From: Microbacterium stercoris
GTDB lineage: Bacteria > Actinomycetota > Actinomycetes > Actinomycetales > Microbacteriaceae
Assembly (NCBI RefSeq): GCF_017592545.1
Contig: NZ_JAGFOA010000006.1
Span: 62,001-126,000 of the forward strand
Direction of reading: 5' to 3'
Length of the DNA: 64,000 bases
The translations under genes were made by a program, and so were the position numbers. The notes under the pieces are model-generated. The model made no database searches. It was not told the DNA's origin and saw nothing but the letters and a program-made list of their open reading frames with translations. Position 1 is the first letter of the stretch; each line of letters starts with the position of its first letter. Below are positions 16,682 to 25,352 of the stretch, in pieces.

Positions 16682-18280
16682 ATGGCGGCAGCGACGATCG
16701 ATCAGGGGCGCACCAGCCTCGGCATCGAGCTCGGATCGACCCGGATCAAGGCGGTGCTGACCGACGCGGCCGGCGCAGCGCTCGCCAGCGGCTCGCACGA
16801 GTGGGAGAACCAGCTCGAGGGCGGGTTCTGGACGTACTCGCTCGACGCGGTGCACGAAGGCCTCCAGGCCGCCTACGCCGCCCTCGCCGCCGACGCCGAG
16901 CAGCGCCTCGGTGCGCGCCCGACGGCCCTCGGCGCGATCGGCGTCTCGGCGATGATGCACGGCTACCTCGCGTTCGACGAGGCGGGGGAGCTGCTCGTCC
17001 CGTTCCGCACATGGCGCAATGTGAACACCGAGCGGGCGGCCGCCGAGCTGTCCGAGGCGCTCGGCGTGAACATCCCGCTGCGCTGGTCGGTCGCCCACGT
17101 GCACCAGGCCGCGCTCGACGGCGAGGACCACGTCGCGCGCCTCCACCACCTCAACACCCTCGCGGGCTACGTGCACGAGCTGCTCACCGGTGAGCGTGTG
17201 CTGGGCGTCGGCGACGCCTCGGGCATGTTCCCGATCGATCCCGCCACCGGCACCTACGACGCGGCCCTCGTCGCGACGGCCGATGAGCGCCTCGCCGCCG
17301 CCGGAGCCGCGCACCTGTCGCTGGGCGCGCTGCTGCCGGCCGTGCTTCCCGCCGGCGGCGACGCCGGATGCCTCACGGCCCAGGGCGCCGCCCTGCTCGA
17401 CCCCACCGGCACCCTGCAGCCCGGTGCGGTCGCCGCTCCGCCGGAGGGGGATGCCGGCACCGGCATGGTCGCCACCAACGCCGTCACCCCGCGCACCGGC
17501 AACGTCAGTGCCGGCACCAGCATCTTCGCGATGATCGTGCTCGAGAAGGCCCTCTCGCGCGCCTACGACGAGATCGACATCGTCACCACGCCGGCCGGTG
17601 ACCCGGTCGCGATGGTGCACTGCAACAACGGCGCCAGCGAGCTCGGGGCGTGGGCCGCGGTCTTCGGCGAGTTCGCCGCCGCGCTCGGCGCCTCGGCGTC
17701 CGGCGACGACGTGTTCGCCGCCCTGCTGTCGGGCGCCCTCGAGGCCGGCGTCGACGACGGTCTCTTCGCCTACAACCACCTGTCGGGTGAGCCGATCGCC
17801 GAGCTCTCCGAGGGACGCCCGCTCTTCGTGCGCACCCCCGGCTCGCGCCTGAGCCTCGCCGGCTTCGCCCGCGCCCAGCTGCGTGCGGTGTTCGCCACCC
17901 TGAGCCTCGGCATGCGCACGCTCGTCGAGGAGGGCGTCGCGGTGGATGCGATGTTCGCGCACGGCGGCATGTTCCGCACCGCGGGAGTCGCCCAGCGCCT
18001 GCTGGCCGCCGCCGTGGAGGCTCCGGTCGTCGTCGGCGAGACCGCCGGCGAGGGCGGCGCGTGGGGCATGGCCGTGCTCGGCGCCTACCGCCTCGCGGTG
18101 ATCGACGGCTCCGCCGCCGGTCGCGACCTGTCGGCCTGGCTCGCCGACGAGATCTTCGCGGGCTCCGCCACCGACACCGCCACGCCCACGCCCGACGAGA
18201 TCGCCGACCATCGCGCCTACCTCGACCGCTGGGCCGCCGGCCTCGCCGCCGAGCGCGCCGCGATCGACGCGCTCCGCTGA
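16682..18280 (+). CDS. araB: FGGY-family carbohydrate kinase, probable L-ribulokinase
   Basis: This 532-residue FGGY kinase should phosphorylate L-ribulose with ATP in the cytoplasm. The N-terminal phosphate loop GIELGSTRIKAVLTD is at residues 14-28. Further ATPase motifs are GNVSAGTSIFAMIV near 275 and HGGMFRTAGVAQRLL near 430. By sequence the protein resembles the xylulokinase/rhamnulokinase side of the family and not E. coli AraB. Its position at the head of an araB-araD-araA operon makes ribulokinase the likely activity. CGGAG stands upstream of the ATG. The GC-rich 88-bp gap to araD has no promoter that I can see. Confidence 0.8.
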   Translation: MAAATIDQGRTSLGIELGSTRIKAVLTDAAGAALASGSHEWENQLEGGFWTYSLDAVHEGLQAAYAALAADAEQRLGARPTALGAIGVSAMMHGYLAFDEAGELLVPFRTWRNVNTERAAAELSEALGVNIPLRWSVAHVHQAALDGEDHVARLHHLNTLAGYVHELLTGERVLGVGDASGMFPIDPATGTYDAALVATADERLAAAGAAHLSLGALLPAVLPAGGDAGCLTAQGAALLDPTGTLQPGAVAAPPEGDAGTGMVATNAVTPRTGNVSAGTSIFAMIVLEKALSRAYDEIDIVTTPAGDPVAMVHCNNGASELGAWAAVFGEFAAALGASASGDDVFAALLSGALEAGVDDGLFAYNHLSGEPIAELSEGRPLFVRTPGSRLSLAGFARAQLRAVFATLSLGMRTLVEEGVAVDAMFAHGGMFRTAGVAQRLLAAAVEAPVVVGETAGEGGAWGMAVLGAYRLAVIDGSAAGRDLSAWLADEIFAGSATDTATPTPDEIADHRAYLDRWAAGLAAERAAIDALR

Positions 18281-18368
18281 TCCCGCTCCCTCCTCCCGAC
18301 CGCCGGCATCCGCCGACGGACGGGGCAGGAGACTCGAACTCACCCGTGAACCCACAGAGGAGAACCGC

Positions 18369-19061
18369 ATGACCACCGTCCCCTCCGCCATGCGCGAGGC
18401 GGTCGACGCCGCCAAGGCGCGCGTGTCCGCCCTCCACGCCGAGCTGCCCCGCTGGGAGCTCGTCGTCTGGACCGCCGGCAACGTGTCCGAGCGCGTCCGC
18501 GGCGTCGACGGCCACCCCGACCTGCTCGTCATCAAGCCGTCGGGCGTCGCGTACGACGACCTGACGCCCGAGGAGATCGTGGTGTGCGACCTCGACGGCA
18601 CCCTCATCGAGGGGGAGCGCAGCCCGTCGTCCGACACCGCCGCGCACGCGTACGTGTACGCGCACATGCCTCACGTCGGCGGGGTCGTCCACACCCACTC
18701 GACCTACGCCACGGCGTGGGCCGCGCGCGGTGAGGAGATCCCCTGCGTGCTGACGATGATGGGCGACGAGTTCGGCGGCCCGATCCCCGTCGGCCCCTTC
18801 GCGATCATCGGCGACGACTCGATCGGCCGCGGCATCGTCGCGACCCTCGAGGGACACCGCAGCCCCGCGGTGCTGATGCAGAACCACGGTCCCTTCACCA
18901 TCGGCAAGGACGCGAAGTCGGCCGTGAAGGCGGCCGTGCTGCTCGAGGAGGTCGCGCGCACCGTGCACATCTCCCGCCAGCTCGGCGACCCGCTGCCGAT
19001 CCCGCAGGACGCGATCGACAGCCTCTACAACCGCTACCAGAACGTCTACGGCCAGCATTGA
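18369..19061 (+). CDS. araD: L-ribulose-5-phosphate 4-epimerase
   Basis: This 230-residue class II aldolase-like zinc enzyme converts L-ribulose 5-phosphate to D-xylulose 5-phosphate, the last step of arabinose use. Metal ligands are visible as His108 and His110 in [12 protein letters not shown] and His173 in QNHGPFTIG. The N-terminal GNVSER and [10 protein letters not shown] motifs bind phosphate. Length and motifs agree with the family. AGAGGAGAA precedes the ATG. It lies between araB and araA and is co-transcribed with them; the 28-bp gap to araA contains AAGGAG. Confidence 0.93.
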   Translation: MTTVPSAMREAVDAAKARVSALHAELPRWELVVWTAGNVSERVRGVDGHPDLLVIKPSGVAYDDLTPEEIVVCDLDGTLIEGERSPSSDTAAHAYVYAHMPHVGGVVHTHSTYATAWAARGEEIPCVLTMMGDEFGGPIPVGPFAIIGDDSIGRGIVATLEGHRSPAVLMQNHGPFTIGKDAKSAVKAAVLLEEVARTVHISRQLGDPLPIPQDAIDSLYNRYQNVYGQH

Positions 19062-19089
19062 CGCCGTCCGTCCCACAAGGAGCACACAC

Positions 19090-20601
19090 ATGACCAAGCC
19101 CTATGCCGACCGCGAGATCTGGTTCTTCACCGGATCCCAGGACCTCTATGGCGAGGAGACCCTCCGCCAGGTCGCCGAGCAGTCGCAGGAGGTGGCCCGT
19201 GCGCTGGGCGCCTCCGACGACGTTCCCGCCGAGATCGTGTGGAAGCCCGTCCTGAAGGACTCGGCCTCCATCCGCCGGGCCATGCTCGACGCCAACGCAG
19301 ATGACCGCGTGCTCGGCGTCATCACCTGGATGCACACCTTCAGCCCCGCGAAGATGTGGATCGCCGGCCTCGATGCCCTTCGCAAGCCGCTGCTGCACCT
19401 GCACACGCAGGCCAACGTCGAGCTGCCCTGGGACAGCATCGACTTCGACTTCATGAACCTCAACCAGGCGGCGCACGGCGACCGCGAGTACGCGTACATC
19501 GCCGCCCGCCTCGGCATCGCGCGCACGACCGTGGTCGGCCACGTCTCGAACCCGGCCGTCCAGCGTCGCGTGGGTACGTGGATCCGCGGAGCCGCCGGCT
19601 GGGCCGCCACGCACGAGCTGAAGCTCGCGCGCTTCGGCGACAACATGCGCAACGTCGCCGTCACCGAGGGCGACAAGACCGAGGCCGAGCTGCGCTTCGG
19701 CGTCTCGGTCAACACGTGGGGCGTGAACGAGCTCGTCGCCGCGGTCGCCGCGGTCGAGGAGAGCGCGATCGACGCGCTCGTCGCCGAGTACGAGGAGCTC
19801 TACGACGTCGTTCCCGAGCTCCGCAAGGGCGGCGAGCGTCACGAATCGCTGCGGTACGCCGCGAGCCAGGAGATCGCGCTCGAGACGTTCCTCGAGTCGG
19901 TGGGCGCCAAGGCCTTCACGACCAACTTCGAGGACCTGGGCGATCTGCGCCAGCTCCCCGGCATCGCCGTGCAGCGCCTGATGGGCAAGGGCTACGGCTT
20001 CGGCGCGGAGGGCGACTGGAAGACGGCCGTGCTCGTGCGCGCGGCGAAGGTCATGGGCGAGGGCCTGCCCGGTGGAGCCTCGCTGATGGAGGACTACACC
20101 TACGACCTCACGCCCGGCAGCGAGCTGATCCTCGGCGCTCACATGCTCGAGATCTGCCCGTCGCTGACGACCTCGAAGCCGCGCGTGGAGATCCACCCGC
20201 TCGGCATCGGCGGCAAGGAGGACCCGGTGCGCATGGTGTTCGACGCCGACGCCACCGAGGGGGCCGTCGTGGTGTCGCTCGCCGACATGCGCGACCGATT
20301 CCGCCTCACCGCGAACGTCGTCGACGTCGTCACCCCGCCCGCCCCGCTGCCGCACCTGCCCGTGGCGCGTGCGGTCTGGCAGCCGCGTCCGTCCTTCGAC
20401 GTGTCGGCCGAGGCCTGGCTGACCGCGGGCGGCGCGCACCACACGGTGCTCTCCACCGCTGCCGGCGTCGAGGCGTTCGAGGTGTTCGCCGACATCGCGC
20501 GCTGCGAGCTGCTGGTGATCGACGAGGCCACCACCCGGCGCGGCTTCGCCGACCAGGTGCGCTGGAACGCCGCCTACCACCGCCTGGCGCAGGGTCTCTG
20601 A
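19090..20601 (+). CDS. araA: L-arabinose isomerase
   Basis: This 503-residue enzyme isomerises L-arabinose to L-ribulose in the cytoplasm using Mn2+. Residues matching the metal and catalytic set of E. coli AraA are Glu307 (GAEGDWK), Glu334 (MEDYTYDL), His351 ([10 protein letters not shown]) and His450 (GGAHHTVL), each within one position of the E. coli numbering. The length is standard. The ATG follows AAGGAG. It ends the araBDA operon; a 14-bp terminator stem lies right behind. Confidence 0.96.
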   Translation: MTKPYADREIWFFTGSQDLYGEETLRQVAEQSQEVARALGASDDVPAEIVWKPVLKDSASIRRAMLDANADDRVLGVITWMHTFSPAKMWIAGLDALRKPLLHLHTQANVELPWDSIDFDFMNLNQAAHGDREYAYIAARLGIARTTVVGHVSNPAVQRRVGTWIRGAAGWAATHELKLARFGDNMRNVAVTEGDKTEAELRFGVSVNTWGVNELVAAVAAVEESAIDALVAEYEELYDVVPELRKGGERHESLRYAASQEIALETFLESVGAKAFTTNFEDLGDLRQLPGIAVQRLMGKGYGFGAEGDWKTAVLVRAAKVMGEGLPGGASLMEDYTYDLTPGSELILGAHMLEICPSLTTSKPRVEIHPLGIGGKEDPVRMVFDADATEGAVVVSLADMRDRFRLTANVVDVVTPPAPLPHLPVARAVWQPRPSFDVSAEAWLTAGGAHHTVLSTAAGVEAFEVFADIARCELLVIDEATTRRGFADQVRWNAAYHRLAQGL

Positions 20602-20613
20602 CCCCGCGCGCCG

Positions 20614-20644
20614 AAGCGGGCCCCGGATCATCCGGGGCCCGCTT
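20614..20644 (+). terminator. Terminator of the araBDA operon
   Basis: Perfect 14-base arms starting AAGCGGGCCCC with a TCA loop, followed by TCGCG. It lies 12 bp after the araA stop and before the convergent IclR gene. Confidence 0.85.
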
Positions 20645-20679
20645 TCGCGTCTCCGGATGGCGCGGGTCGCGCCGTCGCG

Positions 20680-21492
20680 TCAGCGGGCCGCGCCGAGCCG
20701 GTTCGAGAGCTCGTGCGCGTGTGCGAGCAGGATCCGCCCGAGGGCCGGCACCCGCTCGGGGGAGAAGCGGAATTCCACGCCGGTGAGGCTGAGCGCGTAC
20801 TCGGCGCGCCCCGCGCGGTCGAACACGGCCGCGCCCATGCCCCAGCTGCCCTCCACGATCAGCCCCGGGTTCAGGGCGTATCCCTGGTCGCGGGTCTGCG
20901 CCCGGCGGGCGCGCAGCTGTTCCACATCGTGAGCGCGGCCCCACTGCGCCCCGAGCTCGGGATGCCGGGCCAGGTACGCCTCCGCCTCGGCGTCTGGCAG
21001 GTAGGCGAGGATCGCGATGCCGGCCGAGGCGACCCCGAGCGGGAAGCGCACGCCCTCGCTCAGCACGAAGGAGCGGATCGGGAACGCGCCCTCCTCGCGG
21101 AGCAGGCACACGGTCTCGTCACCGCGGCGCACGGAGAGGAAGGCGCTCTCCTCGGTGCGGGCGGCGAGCGACCGCACGATGTCGCGGGCGACCGCGGTCA
21201 CGTCGTAGCGCGCCGCGGCGACCGTGCCCATCACGTAGAGCTCGGGGCCGGGAAGCCAGCGGCCCGTCGCCTCGTCGCGGTCCACCATGCCCGCCGCGCG
21301 CAGCGCCCCGAGCAGGCGATGGGCCGTCGCGCGCGACAGCCCCGCGTCGCGCGCGAGCTGCTGCGAGGTGCGACCCTCGACGCCCGCGGCCGTCACGAGC
21401 CGCAGCAGATCGGTGGCGCGAGCGACGGCCTGCGTGCCCGGGATCGCGGCCGCGCGCGCGGCTCGTCCTGTCTCGTCCGATGTGTCCACCAT
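20680..21492 (-). CDS. IclR-family transcriptional regulator
   Basis: This 270-residue regulator has an N-terminal winged HTH (TSQQLARDAGLSRATAHRLLGAL, near residues 42-64) and a C-terminal effector domain with FPLGVASAGIAILAYLPD. It is divergent from the CoA-transferase/thiolase operon and probably controls it, as PcaR-type IclR proteins do for related operons. The start at 21492 is chosen because the palindrome GTCCACATGGTGGAC (minus strand) is centred on this ATG; a longer start at 21519 is possible. Confidence 0.85.
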   Translation of the reverse strand: MVDTSDETGRAARAAAIPGTQAVARATDLLRLVTAAGVEGRTSQQLARDAGLSRATAHRLLGALRAAGMVDRDEATGRWLPGPELYVMGTVAAARYDVTAVARDIVRSLAARTEESAFLSVRRGDETVCLLREEGAFPIRSFVLSEGVRFPLGVASAGIAILAYLPDAEAEAYLARHPELGAQWGRAHDVEQLRARRAQTRDQGYALNPGLIVEGSWGMGAAVFDRAGRAEYALSLTGVEFRFSPERVPALGRILLAHAHELSNRLGAAR

Positions 21493-21498
21493 GTGGAC
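21484..21498. promoter_or_regulatory. Palindrome centred on the IclR start codon
   Basis: GTCCAC and GTGGAC flank the start codon exactly. A CACTAG -10-like hexamer lies 7 nt upstream of the ATG, so a protein bound here would block transcription or translation of the regulator. Autoregulation is inferred. Confidence 0.5.
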
Positions 21499-21610
21499 GC
21501 TAGTGACGGATCCGGCCACATGGCAAGCAGTCGGTTGTCGTGCCGGGCAGCCGGCGTCAGGGTGGGATCATCGGCCGGGCACCGGCCGGATCACGACGAG
21601 GGAGTCATCA

Positions 21611-22387
21611 GTGATCGACAAGACCATCGGAAGCGCCGCCGAGGCGGTGGCCGACATCCCCGACGGCGCGAGCATCGCGGTCGGGGGGTTCGGGCTGTCC
21701 GGCAACCCGACCGCCCTGATCGACGCCCTGCTGGCGCAGGGCACAACCGACCTCGAGATCGTCTCGAACAACTGCGGCGTCGACGACTGGGGCCTCGGGG
21801 TGCTGCTGCAGGCCCACCGCATCCGCCGCATCGTCGCGTCGTACGTCGGTGAGAACAAGGAGTTCGAGCGCCAGTTCCTCTCGGGCGAGCTCGAGCTCGA
21901 GCTGACGCCGCAGGGCACGCTCGCCGAGAAGCTGCGCGCCGGCGGATCCGGCATCGCGGCCTTCTTCACGCAGACCGGCGTCGGCACGCAGGTCGCCGAG
22001 GGGGGACTCCCGCGGCGCTACGCGGCCGACGGCTCCGTGGCGGTCGCGAGCCCGAAGAAGGACGTCCGCACCTTCGCGGTGCGCGGGGAGGAGCGGGAGT
22101 TCGTGCTCGAGGAGGCGATCGCGACCGACTTCTCGCTGGTGCACGCGCTGGCCGCCGACCGGCACGGCAACCTCGTCTTCAACAAGGCCGCGCGCAACTT
22201 CAACCCGATCGCCGCGATGGCGGGGCGCATCTGCATCGCCCAGGTCGAGCGGCTGGTCGAGCCGGGTGAGCTCGACCCGGATGCGGTGCATCTCCCCGGC
22301 GTGTACGTGCACCGGATCGTCGAGGTCGGCTCCGGCATCGAGAAGCGCATCGAGAAGCGCACGGTGCGCGCAGGCGGAGGGAACTGA
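21611..22387 (+). CDS. scoA: 3-oxoacid CoA-transferase subunit A
   Basis: This is the 258-residue alpha subunit of a succinyl-CoA:3-ketoacid (acetoacetate or 3-oxoadipate) CoA-transferase. Family motifs are [16 protein letters not shown] near residue 24, [11 protein letters not shown] near 56 and the stretch [20 protein letters not shown] typical of SCOT proteins. It pairs with the next gene product. The GTG at 21611 follows GAGGGAG. With the thiolase, the operon would activate acetoacetate or 3-oxoadipate and cleave it to acetyl-CoA; SCOT-like motifs favour acetoacetate. A role in the beta-ketoadipate pathway remains possible given the IclR partner. Confidence 0.88.
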   Translation: MIDKTIGSAAEAVADIPDGASIAVGGFGLSGNPTALIDALLAQGTTDLEIVSNNCGVDDWGLGVLLQAHRIRRIVASYVGENKEFERQFLSGELELELTPQGTLAEKLRAGGSGIAAFFTQTGVGTQVAEGGLPRRYAADGSVAVASPKKDVRTFAVRGEEREFVLEEAIATDFSLVHALAADRHGNLVFNKAARNFNPIAAMAGRICIAQVERLVEPGELDPDAVHLPGVYVHRIVEVGSGIEKRIEKRTVRAGGGN

Positions 22388-22388
22388 C

Positions 22389-23039
22389 ATGGCACTCACA
22401 CGCGACGAGATGGCGGCGCGAGCAGCACGCGAGCTGCGCGACGGCCAGTACGTCAACCTGGGCATCGGTCTGCCCACCCTCGTGCCGAACCACGTGCCCG
22501 AGGGCATGACCCTGGTGCTGCAGTCGGAGAACGGGATCCTGGGGGTGGGGCCGTATCCCGCCGAGGAGCTCGTCGATCCGGATCTCATCAACGCGGGCAA
22601 GGAGACCGTGACGGTGCTGCCGGGCGCGGCGTTCTTCGATTCGGCGCTGAGCTTCGGCATGATCCGCGGCGGCAAGATCGACGCGGCGATCCTCGGCGCC
22701 ATGCAGGTCTCGGCGTCCGGCGATCTCGCCAACTGGATGATCCCCGGCAAGATGGTCAAGGGCCCGGGTGGCGCGATGGATCTCGTGCACGGTGCCGCCC
22801 GCGTCATCGTGCTCATGGACCATGTCGCCAAGGACGGCTCCCCGAAGATCCTCGACGCGTGCGCCCTTCCGCTCACCGGCCGCGGTGTCGTGGACCGGAT
22901 CATCACCGATCTCGCCGTCATCGACGTCACCCCCGACGGGCTGGTGCTCGTCGAGACCGCCCCGGGGGTCACCGTCGACGAGGTGGTCGCCGCCACCCAG
23001 CCCCCGCTCACCATTCGCCTCGAGGAGGACAACTCATGA
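22389..23039 (+). CDS. scoB: 3-oxoacid CoA-transferase subunit B
   Basis: This is the 216-residue beta subunit. The catalytic glutamate that forms the CoA thioester is Glu47 in [36 protein letters not shown] and the C-terminal [19 protein letters not shown] are family hallmarks. It begins one base after the scoA stop and its own stop overlaps the thiolase ATG (ATGA), so the three genes form one coupled operon. Confidence 0.92.
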   Translation: MALTRDEMAARAARELRDGQYVNLGIGLPTLVPNHVPEGMTLVLQSENGILGVGPYPAEELVDPDLINAGKETVTVLPGAAFFDSALSFGMIRGGKIDAAILGAMQVSASGDLANWMIPGKMVKGPGGAMDLVHGAARVIVLMDHVAKDGSPKILDACALPLTGRGVVDRIITDLAVIDVTPDGLVLVETAPGVTVDEVVAATQPPLTIRLEEDNS

Positions 23040-24220
23040 ACGATTCCGATGTCGTCATCGTCGCGGCCGCCCGCACACCCCAGGGACGGCTGCGCGGACA
23101 GCTCGCGTCGTTCTCGGCGCCGCAGCTCGGTGCTTTCGCGATCCGCGGGGCGCTCGAGCGCGGCGGTGTGGACCCCGCCGACATCGATGCCGTGACGATG
23201 GGCCAGGTGCTCCCGGCCGGATCGGGGCAGAACCCCGCCCGGCAGGCCGCGATCGGCGCCGGGATCGGGTGGGACGTGCCCGCGCAGGGCGTCAACAAGG
23301 TCTGCCTCTCGGGCCTCACGGCCGTGATCGAGGCGGCCCGGATGATCCGGCTCGGCGACGCGGTGACGGTCGTCGCCGGCGGCATGGAGTCGATGACCCA
23401 GGCCCCGCACCTGCTGCCGGCCTCGCGGACGGGCTACGCCTACGGCTCGATCGAGGTACTCGACCACATGGCCTACGACGCGCTCACCGACGCCCGTGAC
23501 GGGGTGAGCATGGGCGAGTCGACCGAGCAGCACAACGCCCGGTTCGGCATCAGCCGCCAGGCTCAGGACGAGGTCGCGGCCCTGTCGCACCAGCGGGCCG
23601 CCGCGGCGCAGGAGGCGGGTGTCTTCGACGCCGAGATCGTGCCGGTCGAGGTGCCCCAGCGCAAGGGCGACCCCCTCGTCGTCACGCGCGATGAGGGCGT
23701 CCGTCCCGGAACCACGATCGAGACTCTCGCAGGCCTGCGCCCGGCGTTCACCGCCGACGGCACGATCACGGCCGGCAACGCCTCGCAGATCTCCGACGGC
23801 GCCTCGGCCACGGTGCTGACCACGCGAGCTCACGCGGCGGCACGCGGCTGGACCGTGCTGGCCACCGTGGGGGCATGGGGCCAGACGGCCGGGCCCGACA
23901 ACTCCCTGCAGTCCCAGCCCGCGCAGGCGATCCGCCGCGCGTGCGAGCGCGCCGGGATCGCGCCGCGTGACATCGACCTCGTCGAGATCAACGAGGCGTT
24001 CGGCGCGGTGGTGGCCCAGTCGCGTGACGAGCTGGGCCTGTCGAACGACGTGGTCAACATCCACGGCGGCGGCATCGCGCTCGGGCACCCGGTGGGCGCG
24101 TCGGGCAACCGGCTCGTTGTGCACATGGCGCACGAGCTGGCGCGGCGCGGCACGGGCACCGCGGTCGTGTCGCTCTGCGGTGGCGGCGGACAGGGCGACG
24201 CGCTGATCCTCACGCGCTGA
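23036..24220 (+). CDS. Thiolase (acetyl-CoA/3-oxoadipyl-CoA C-acyltransferase)
   Basis: This 394-residue thiolase II cleaves 3-ketoacyl-CoA with CoA. The nucleophile is Cys90 in [11 protein letters not shown], the second active-site cysteine is Cys381 in SLCGGGGQG, and the His motif is [14 protein letters not shown]. Length is standard. The ATG overlaps the scoB stop. With CoA-transferase upstream, the likely reaction is acetoacetyl-CoA to two acetyl-CoA (AtoB-type); PcaF-type cleavage of 3-oxoadipyl-CoA is the alternative. No other catabolic genes lie beside it. Confidence 0.88.
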   Translation: MNDSDVVIVAAARTPQGRLRGQLASFSAPQLGAFAIRGALERGGVDPADIDAVTMGQVLPAGSGQNPARQAAIGAGIGWDVPAQGVNKVCLSGLTAVIEAARMIRLGDAVTVVAGGMESMTQAPHLLPASRTGYAYGSIEVLDHMAYDALTDARDGVSMGESTEQHNARFGISRQAQDEVAALSHQRAAAAQEAGVFDAEIVPVEVPQRKGDPLVVTRDEGVRPGTTIETLAGLRPAFTADGTITAGNASQISDGASATVLTTRAHAAARGWTVLATVGAWGQTAGPDNSLQSQPAQAIRRACERAGIAPRDIDLVEINEAFGAVVAQSRDELGLSNDVVNIHGGGIALGHPVGASGNRLVVHMAHELARRGTGTAVVSLCGGGGQGDALILTR

Positions 24221-24303
24221 CAGAGCCTGGCTCGTTGTATGCCGCTGTCTGAATAGAATGCGGCTGGATGCCGCGTACAGGCGCGCGGCGGGAGGCGAGG
24301 GGC

Positions 24304-25308
24304 ATGTCGGCCACAATGCGCGACGTCGCGACTCGCGCCGGCGTGTCGGTCAAGACCGTCTCGAACGTCGTGAACGGATTCGCGCACGTCCGCCCGTCCA
24401 CGCGCGAACGCGTCGAGGCGGCGATCGACGAGCTGGGCTATCGGATGAACTTCGCGGGACGCAACCTGCGCCGCGGCCGGACCGGCATGATCGGTCTCGC
24501 CATCCCCGAGCTGCGAGTGCCGTACTTCGCCGAGCTCGCCGACTCGTGTCTGCGAGCCGCCGAGGAACGCGGTCTCGTGCTGCTCATCGAGCAGACCGGC
24601 GCGGGTGGAGAGCACGAGCTCGAGGTGCTCTCCAGCCTCCAGCGCCAGCAGACCGACGGGCTGCTGTTCTCGGCGGTGGGCATGGATCCCGACGACAAGG
24701 CCGCGCTCGCCGTGGACTACCCGCTGGTGCTGCTGGGCGAGCGCGTGTTCGATGCCGGCGTCGACCACGTCACCATGGCCAATCGCGAGGCATCGCGGGC
24801 AGCCACCGCCCACCTCATCGCGCGCGGAGCTCGCCGGATCGCCGTGCTGGGCGCACACGAGGGCGAGCGGATGGGATCGGCCGCCCTGCGCTACTCGGGC
24901 TACCTCGACGCCCTCGCCGACGCGGGCATCGCCCCCGATCCGCGACTGGTGGGCGAGGCGGGCCGCTGGGTGCGCGCGACGGGGGCGAACGCGATGACCC
25001 GTGTGCTCGATGCCACCGGGGGAGAGGTCGACGGCGTCTTCGCGATGAACGACGCGCTCGCTCTCGGCGCCCTGCACGTGCTGCACGAGCGCGGCTTCCG
25101 CGTGCCGGAGGACGTGCGCGTCATCGGCTTCGACGACCTCGACGAGGTGCGCTACTCCGAGCCGCCCCTGTCATCGATCGCTCCCGGCCGCGAGCAGATC
25201 GCGCGCGTCGCCGTCGACCGGCTGCTGCGCCGCATCGACGGCGACGACACGGATCCGGCGACGATCGTGGCCGACTTCGATCTGATCGGGCGGGAGTCGA
25301 CGCGGTGA
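24304..25308 (+). CDS. LacI-family regulator of the GH127/arabinoside cluster
   Basis: This 334-residue repressor has HTH and hinge MRDVATRAGVSVKTVSNVVNG (residues 5-25) and a sugar-binding domain ending in VRVIGFDDLDEVRYSEPPLSSI. It stands 44 bp upstream of GH127. The CATCGATG-centred palindrome before GH127 and before the next permease operon is its probable site. The ATG at 24304 has GGGAGG upstream and starts the HTH at the usual place; an ATG at 24268, 8 nt after TAGAAT, would give a 12-residue extension and cannot be excluded. Confidence 0.85.
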   Translation: MSATMRDVATRAGVSVKTVSNVVNGFAHVRPSTRERVEAAIDELGYRMNFAGRNLRRGRTGMIGLAIPELRVPYFAELADSCLRAAEERGLVLLIEQTGAGGEHELEVLSSLQRQQTDGLLFSAVGMDPDDKAALAVDYPLVLLGERVFDAGVDHVTMANREASRAATAHLIARGARRIAVLGAHEGERMGSAALRYSGYLDALADAGIAPDPRLVGEAGRWVRATGANAMTRVLDATGGEVDGVFAMNDALALGALHVLHERGFRVPEDVRVIGFDDLDEVRYSEPPLSSIAPGREQIARVAVDRLLRRIDGDDTDPATIVADFDLIGRESTR

Positions 25309-25317
25309 ATCTGCCTC

Positions 25318-25346
25318 TTGCCCTCCGTATTTCATCGATGTAAAAC
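25318..25346 (+). promoter_or_regulatory. GH127 promoter with LacI-type operator
   Basis: TTGCCC (25318-25323) and TAAAAC (25341-25346) are 17 bp apart. The palindromic TTTCATCGATGTAAAA (25330-25345) covers spacer and -10. The ATG comes 6 nt after the -10, so the mRNA may be leaderless. Architecture matches the 27265 promoter. Confidence 0.68.
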
Positions 25347-25352
25347 GGGAGC

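Noticed and set aside
16682..18280. Xylulokinase (xylB) call for the FGGY kinase
   Set aside because: No xylose isomerase is near and it heads araB-araD-araA behind an arabinose operator; sequence similarity to xylulokinases alone does not outweigh this.
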